NCBI GenBank assembly: GCA_002351925.1 | Contig: DEHM01000022.1 | Location: 89,433-97,309, forward strand | Origin: Bacteroidales bacterium UBA2800 | GTDB taxonomy: Bacteria > Bacteroidota > Bacteroidia > Bacteroidales > Paludibacteraceae | Direction: 5' to 3' | Length of the DNA: 7,877 bases | In this document: piece after piece, positions 6,170 through 7,877 of the stretch | Position numbering within the stretch: the first letter of the stretch is position 1 | How the letters are laid out: the number at the start of each line of letters is the position of its first letter | The notes under the pieces: generated by a model | Told to the model about the DNA's origin: nothing | Seen by the model: the letters and a program-made list of their open reading frames with translations, nothing else | Databases searched by the model: none | Translations under genes and position numbers: made by a program

Positions 6170-6201
6170 CAAAGGTACTAAAAAAAAATGATATATGCAA
6201 G
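6170..6201 (-). promoter_or_regulatory. Promoter of the DUF3791-DUF3990 cassette
   Basis: On the - strand: CTTG (6201-6198, one mismatch to TTTG), a 20-nt spacer, then TACCTTTG (6177-6170), a perfect TAnnTTTG. The predicted start near 6164 leaves a leader of about 20 nt before the ATG at 6144. The -7 element is identical to that of the ART-like gene. Confidence 0.7.
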
Positions 6202-6226
6202 AAAAAATCGAGGAAATATCATTTTT
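6184..6226. promoter_or_regulatory. 11-bp inverted repeat overlapping the cassette promoter (operator candidate)
   Basis: AAAAATGATAT (6184-6194) and ATATCATTTTT (6216-6226) are perfect inverted copies, 21 nt apart, so their centres are about three helical turns apart. The left arm fills the spacer of the - strand promoter, and the right arm lies between the two divergent promoters. This is where an autoregulatory protein would bind. A+T-richness raises the chance of coincidence. Confidence 0.5.
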
Positions 6227-6248
6227 ATCACAAAACGGAGGGCAGAAA

Positions 6249-6280
6249 TTTGCATATGTGAAAATTTTGTTGTATATTTG
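6249..6280 (+). promoter_or_regulatory. Bacteroidota-type promoter for the 118-aa basic protein
   Basis: TTTG (6249-6252), a 20-nt spacer, TATATTTG (6273-6280): a perfect match to the consensus. Transcription would begin near 6287, about 34 nt before the ATG at 6321. It is divergent from the cassette promoter. Confidence 0.75.
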
Positions 6281-6320
6281 CACAGAATTTGGAAACAGAA
6301 ATTAAAACCGATAGAGAACT

Positions 6321-6677
6321 ATGAAAGTACAATGGACGAGTTTGGCAGATGAGGTGCGGGGACATGTGGATCAAAGACATTACGCACGGAGGATTCCCGG
6401 AAACGGAGAATGGGCTGCTGTGTGCCAGAAGCCGGAGTTGAGCAAGAAAACCAAGAAAAAGAAAGCAAGTCTGCCGCATGTGAAGGAGTTTGGTGCGCTG
6501 ATAGCGACATGCAAGGAGATACTGCATAATCCGGAGCGCAGAGCGGCATGGCAAGCTAAGTATGACGAGGCAAAGCGGAAAGCACGGAAATACGGGAAGC
6601 CTATTCAAGGGCGGCTGTGCGATTATGTGCGGCACGAGGTGAGCGTGGCACTCAAAAAGGGTGAGGAAATCGCTTAA
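6321..6677 (+). CDS. Very basic 118-aa orphan protein
   Basis: I do not recognise the family. By count it has 27 Lys/Arg against about 14 Asp/Glu, so it is strongly positive, with a KKTKKKK cluster at residues 42-48. Layout: an N-terminal MKVQWTSLADEVRGHV...HYARRIPGNGEWAAVCQKP part, predicted as short strands; a basic linker; then helices (HVKEFGALIATCKEILHNPE, RRAAWQAKYDEAKRKARKYG) and a final helix (CDYVRHEVSVALKKGEE). There is no signal peptide or membrane segment, so it is cytoplasmic and could bind RNA or DNA. It is a real gene rather than a chance frame: there is a consensus promoter at 6249-6280, a normal ATG and balanced codon use. Directly after it come 11-bp tandem repeats and a row of hairpins, which could be its target or its 3' untranslated region (inference). 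Confidence 0.7.
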   Translation: MKVQWTSLADEVRGHVDQRHYARRIPGNGEWAAVCQKPELSKKTKKKKASLPHVKEFGALIATCKEILHNPERRAAWQAKYDEAKRKARKYGKPIQGRLCDYVRHEVSVALKKGEEIA

Positions 6678-6722
6678 TTCTCAGGTTATTCTTATAGTTT
6701 GGTTAGGTTGATGTCGGGTAAA

Positions 6723-6766
6723 GCATATATTCGGCATATATTGAGCATATATTCAGCATATATTGG
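6723..6766 (+). repeat. Four 11-bp tandem repeats, GCATATATTSR
   Basis: Exact units start at 6723, 6734, 6745 and 6756. The first nine bases, GCATATATT, are identical in all four; the last two vary (CG, GA, CA, GG). They begin 46 bp after the stop of the 118-aa gene. Eleven-bp spacing places the copies on nearly the same face of DNA, so they could be iteron-like binding sites. There is no replication gene nearby. Confidence 0.85.
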
Positions 6767-6769
6767 AGA

Positions 6770-6791
6770 CAGGTGGAAGGCAGGTGGAAGG
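6770..6791 (+). repeat. Two 11-bp tandem repeats, CAGGTGGAAGG
   Basis: Identical copies at 6770-6780 and 6781-6791. They follow the GCATATATT repeats after three bases and share the 11-bp unit length despite unrelated sequence. The second copy runs into the first hairpin of the row. Confidence 0.85.
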
Positions 6792-6807
6792 GAGGGCGCG
6801 CTCCCTT
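6788..6807. terminator. GC-rich hairpin, possible terminator of the 118-aa gene
   Basis: AAGGGAG (6788-6794), loop GGCGCG, CTCCCTT (6801-6807): a perfect 7-bp stem followed by TCTATAT. It lies 110 bp past the stop of the 118-aa gene and could end its transcript. It is the first of five closely spaced hairpins. Confidence 0.5.
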
Positions 6808-6814
6808 TCTATAT

Positions 6815-6936
6815 GCCGATTGCTAATCGGCGAAACAGACATAGCAAGCGGAGCTGACGCTCCTTAAAGGGGACGTAATCCGGATCGGGATACAATCCCG
6901 AATCAACGGACGAAACTGACCGGCATAGAATGCCGG
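6815..6936. repeat. Row of short hairpins with 7-bp stems and 3-nt loops
   Basis: Members: GCCGATT-GCT-AATCGGC (6815-6831); GGAGC-TGAC-GCTCC (6850-6863, shorter); TCGGGAT-ACA-ATCCCGA (6885-6901); CCGGCAT-AGA-ATGCCGG (6920-6936). Stem sequences differ but pairing is perfect, and the long ones all close with T/A at the top. The linkers share CGAAACAGAC (6831-6840) and CGAAACTGAC (6911-6920), and GGACG occurs at 6871 and 6908. An overlapping palindrome, ATCCGGAT, is at 6878-6885. The row fills the convergent gap between the 118-aa gene and the DUF6150-like gene. I recall similar variable palindrome rows in other Bacteroidota intergenic regions but know of no assigned function. Confidence 0.75.
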
Positions 6937-6968
6937 GTTAATGAACAAAGGAAGCAAAACGGCCGATA

Positions 6969-7319
6969 TTAGCGATTCTTGCGGTACATCAGGTGTTTCT
7001 TGGAGTTGTTGCACCAGCCGGCTTGGTATTCATGACGGACGAAATAGACCAGCAGGTCAGCTTGGTACTCGTGGTCCACAAAGTAGATCTTGACATCCGC
7101 CTGATAGTCATGGTCCACAAAATACCATTTGCCATCGTCGCCTTTGGCCTGGTAGTCATGATCCTCCACGTAGACCAACAGGTCGGCCTGGTACTCATGG
7201 TCCACCACATACACTTTCACGTCCGCTTGGTAGTCGTGGTCGGTAGAATAGACGGTCTGCGCATAGAGACCGGTTGTCGCCAAGAGAGCGAGGAGCAAGA
7301 GGGAGAAAAAACGTTTCAT
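6969..7319 (-). CDS. Secreted DUF6150-like repeat protein with six HxYQA repeats
   Basis: A 116-aa protein with a Sec signal peptide (MKRFFSLLLLALLATTGLYA, likely cleaved before Q21), so exported. The mature part is built of six 11-16-aa repeats of the form 'VY.vDH[DE]YQAD', with His at 28, 41, 54, 70, 83 and 96 and Tyr two residues after each. A longer insert, GDDGKWYFVD, sits between repeats three and four. The end AGW...SKKHLMY is the typical close of DUF6150 proteins, whose usual repeat reads more like 'Y.SEADlkiy'; the DHDYQAD version here is a distinctive variant. The function is unknown. The start at 7319 (MKRFF) is chosen because it gives a textbook signal peptide; an upstream ATG at 7355 would bury it. 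There is no clear promoter or Shine-Dalgarno sequence. The gene follows the nqrF terminator on the same strand. Confidence 0.8.
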   Translation of the reverse strand: MKRFFSLLLLALLATTGLYAQTVYSTDHDYQADVKVYVVDHEYQADLLVYVEDHDYQAKGDDGKWYFVDHDYQADVKIYFVDHEYQADLLVYFVRHEYQAGWCNNSKKHLMYRKNR

Positions 7320-7368
7320 AGGCATTGCAATGGATGTGATACAAGGGATATGCAAGAATTATGCCACA

Positions 7369-7408
7369 ATAATAAAGAACGCACGTGTGTACGCGCGTTC
7401 TTTATTAT
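7369..7408 (-). terminator. 14-bp stem terminator of the nqr operon
   Basis: ATAATAAAGAACGC (7369-7382) pairs perfectly with GCGTTCTTTATTAT (7395-7408) around a 12-nt loop. It lies 77 bp past the nqrF stop. On the - strand the arm ends TTCTTTATTATT, giving a T-rich tail. Its near symmetry lets it act on both strands. Confidence 0.8.
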
Positions 7409-7410
7409 AG

Positions 7411-7484
7411 CTAGGTTGTCCTAGGTAGAACTAGGTAGAACTAGGTAGAACTAGGTATAACTAGGTCATCCTAGGTAGTTCTAG
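7411..7484. repeat. 10-bp CTAG tandem repeat (consensus CTAGGTAGAA)
   Basis: Units start every 10 bp at 7411, 7421, 7431, 7441, 7451, 7461, 7471 and 7481. All begin CTAG and seven begin CTAGGT; the last four bases vary (TGTC, AGAA three times, ATAA, CATC, AGTT). The eighth unit, CTAGTTAGCC, runs into the nqrF stop codon (7487-7485). Two junctions form the palindrome CCTAGG (7420-7425 and 7470-7475). The array fills the stretch between the nqrF stop and its terminator, so it is transcribed as 3' untranslated RNA. Confidence 0.9.
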
Positions 7485-7877
7485 TTAGCCTCCGAAGTTG
7501 TCGAAGCGGATGTCCGCGTCATCAACTCCTAACGAATGCAAGAGGTCGAGGACGGTCTTCGCCATCATAGGAGGACCGCAGAGGTAGTACTCGACATCCT
7601 CGGGGGCATCATGCTGCTTGAGGTAGGTGTCGCCCATGACAGGAGCGATGAAGCCCGGGGTGTACTTGATACCCAGTTGGTCTGCCTTCGGGTCCGGACG
7701 GTCGAGCGCCAAGTGGAAATGGAAGTTCGGGAACTCCTTCTCCAAAGCGAGGAAATCGTCGAGGAAGAAGACTTCGTCGATAGCACGTGCGCCGTAGAAA
7801 TAGTGCATCTGACGGTCGCGGCACTGGCGGGTCTTCAACATATGCATGATCTGCGCACGCAGCGGAGCCATACCGGC
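7485..7877 (-). CDS. nqrF: Na+-translocating NADH:quinone reductase subunit F, C-terminal part
   Basis: The C-terminal 130 residues of NqrF, cut by the window edge. NqrF oxidises NADH through its FAD and 2Fe-2S cluster and feeds electrons to the rest of the membrane Na+-NQR complex, which pumps Na+ outward. Visible here is the ferredoxin reductase-like NAD(P)H-binding part: AGMAPLRAQI (nucleotide-binding loop), MHYFYGAR, FPNFHFHLAL, GFIAPVMGDTYLK, APEDVEYYLCGPPMM (the CGPPMM motif holding the Cys near the nicotinamide) and the closing IRFDNFGG, which ends the protein as in the family. The FAD and N-terminal 2Fe-2S parts lie outside the window. nqrF is normally the last gene of nqrABCDEF, consistent with the terminator downstream. 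Confidence 0.95.
   Translation of the reverse strand, partial: AGMAPLRAQIMHMLKTRQCRDRQMHYFYGARAIDEVFFLDDFLALEKEFPNFHFHLALDRPDPKADQLGIKYTPGFIAPVMGDTYLKQHDAPEDVEYYLCGPPMMAKTVLDLLHSLGVDDADIRFDNFGG

Noticed and set aside
6228..6635. 135-codon - strand frame over the 118-aa gene
   Set aside because: The 118-aa frame has a consensus promoter and balanced composition; this one is a Cys/Ser/Pro-rich shadow crossing that promoter.
6723..6791. Plasmid-type replication origin (iterons)
   Set aside because: Tandem repeats alone are not enough; no replication initiator is nearby and the flanks are chromosomal housekeeping genes.
6723..6936. CRISPR array
   Set aside because: The repeats are only 10-11 bp and directly adjacent, the hairpins differ from each other, there are no equal-length unique spacers, and no cas gene is present.
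6993..7424. 143-codon + strand frame opposite the DUF6150-like gene
   Set aside because: Its apparent repeats mirror the repeats of the real gene on the other strand, and it runs through the nqr terminator and has no signal peptide or family pattern.

Overview
The window looks like a chromosomal segment from a member of the Bacteroidota, most likely the order Bacteroidales. Three things point there: promoters of the form TTTG-N20-TAnnTTTG, weak or absent Shine-Dalgarno sequences before most starts, and families typical of that group (cytidylate kinase-like protein, DUF4468-like, DUF3791/DUF3990, DUF6150, Na+-NQR). Housekeeping genes at both ends are judged by eye at about 50% G+C. The middle (about 2950-5165) is far more A+T-rich, which suggests horizontally acquired DNA. 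All family names come from reading the translations; no database search was possible.

Layout. (1) 1-2811, + strand: the 3' part of an SLC13/DASS-type permease with two RCK_C domains, then a cytidylate kinase-like protein, then a small lipoprotein, closely spaced and probably one operon. (2) 2812-2969: a 32-codon orphan reading frame that looks like a gene remnant, plus a compact hairpin. (3) 2970-5163, - strand: an A+T-rich accessory stretch holding a protein that resembles the ADP-ribosyltransferase (ART) fold, with its own clear promoter; a secreted DUF4468-like protein with a strong terminator; a 296-bp non-coding stretch with coding-like remnants; and a small membrane-anchored protein. 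(4) 5226-6144, - strand: a three-gene cassette (DUF3791, DUF3990, 73-aa protein) in which both junctions are ATGA overlaps. It is driven by a promoter that overlaps an 11-bp inverted repeat, which looks like an autoregulated toxin-antitoxin-type unit. (5) 6249-6968, + strand: a divergent promoter and a very basic 118-aa orphan protein, followed by 11-bp tandem repeats and a row of short hairpins. (6) 6969-7877, - strand: a secreted six-repeat DUF6150-like protein, then the terminator, an eight-copy 10-bp CTAG repeat, and the 3' end of nqrF, the last gene of the Na+-translocating NADH:quinone reductase operon.

The strongest candidates for something undescribed are these. The first is the hairpin row at 6788-6936: three of its members have 7-bp stems with 3-nt loops and unrelated stem sequences, so structure rather than sequence is kept. 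A fourth hairpin of the same design lies near 2924, and a small basic protein gene lies immediately upstream of the row. The second is the pair of ART-fold candidates in one accessory region: DUF3990 in its coupled cassette, and the 213-aa protein whose apparent E-x-E position reads E-x-Q. The third is the helically spaced CTAG array between nqrF and its terminator.
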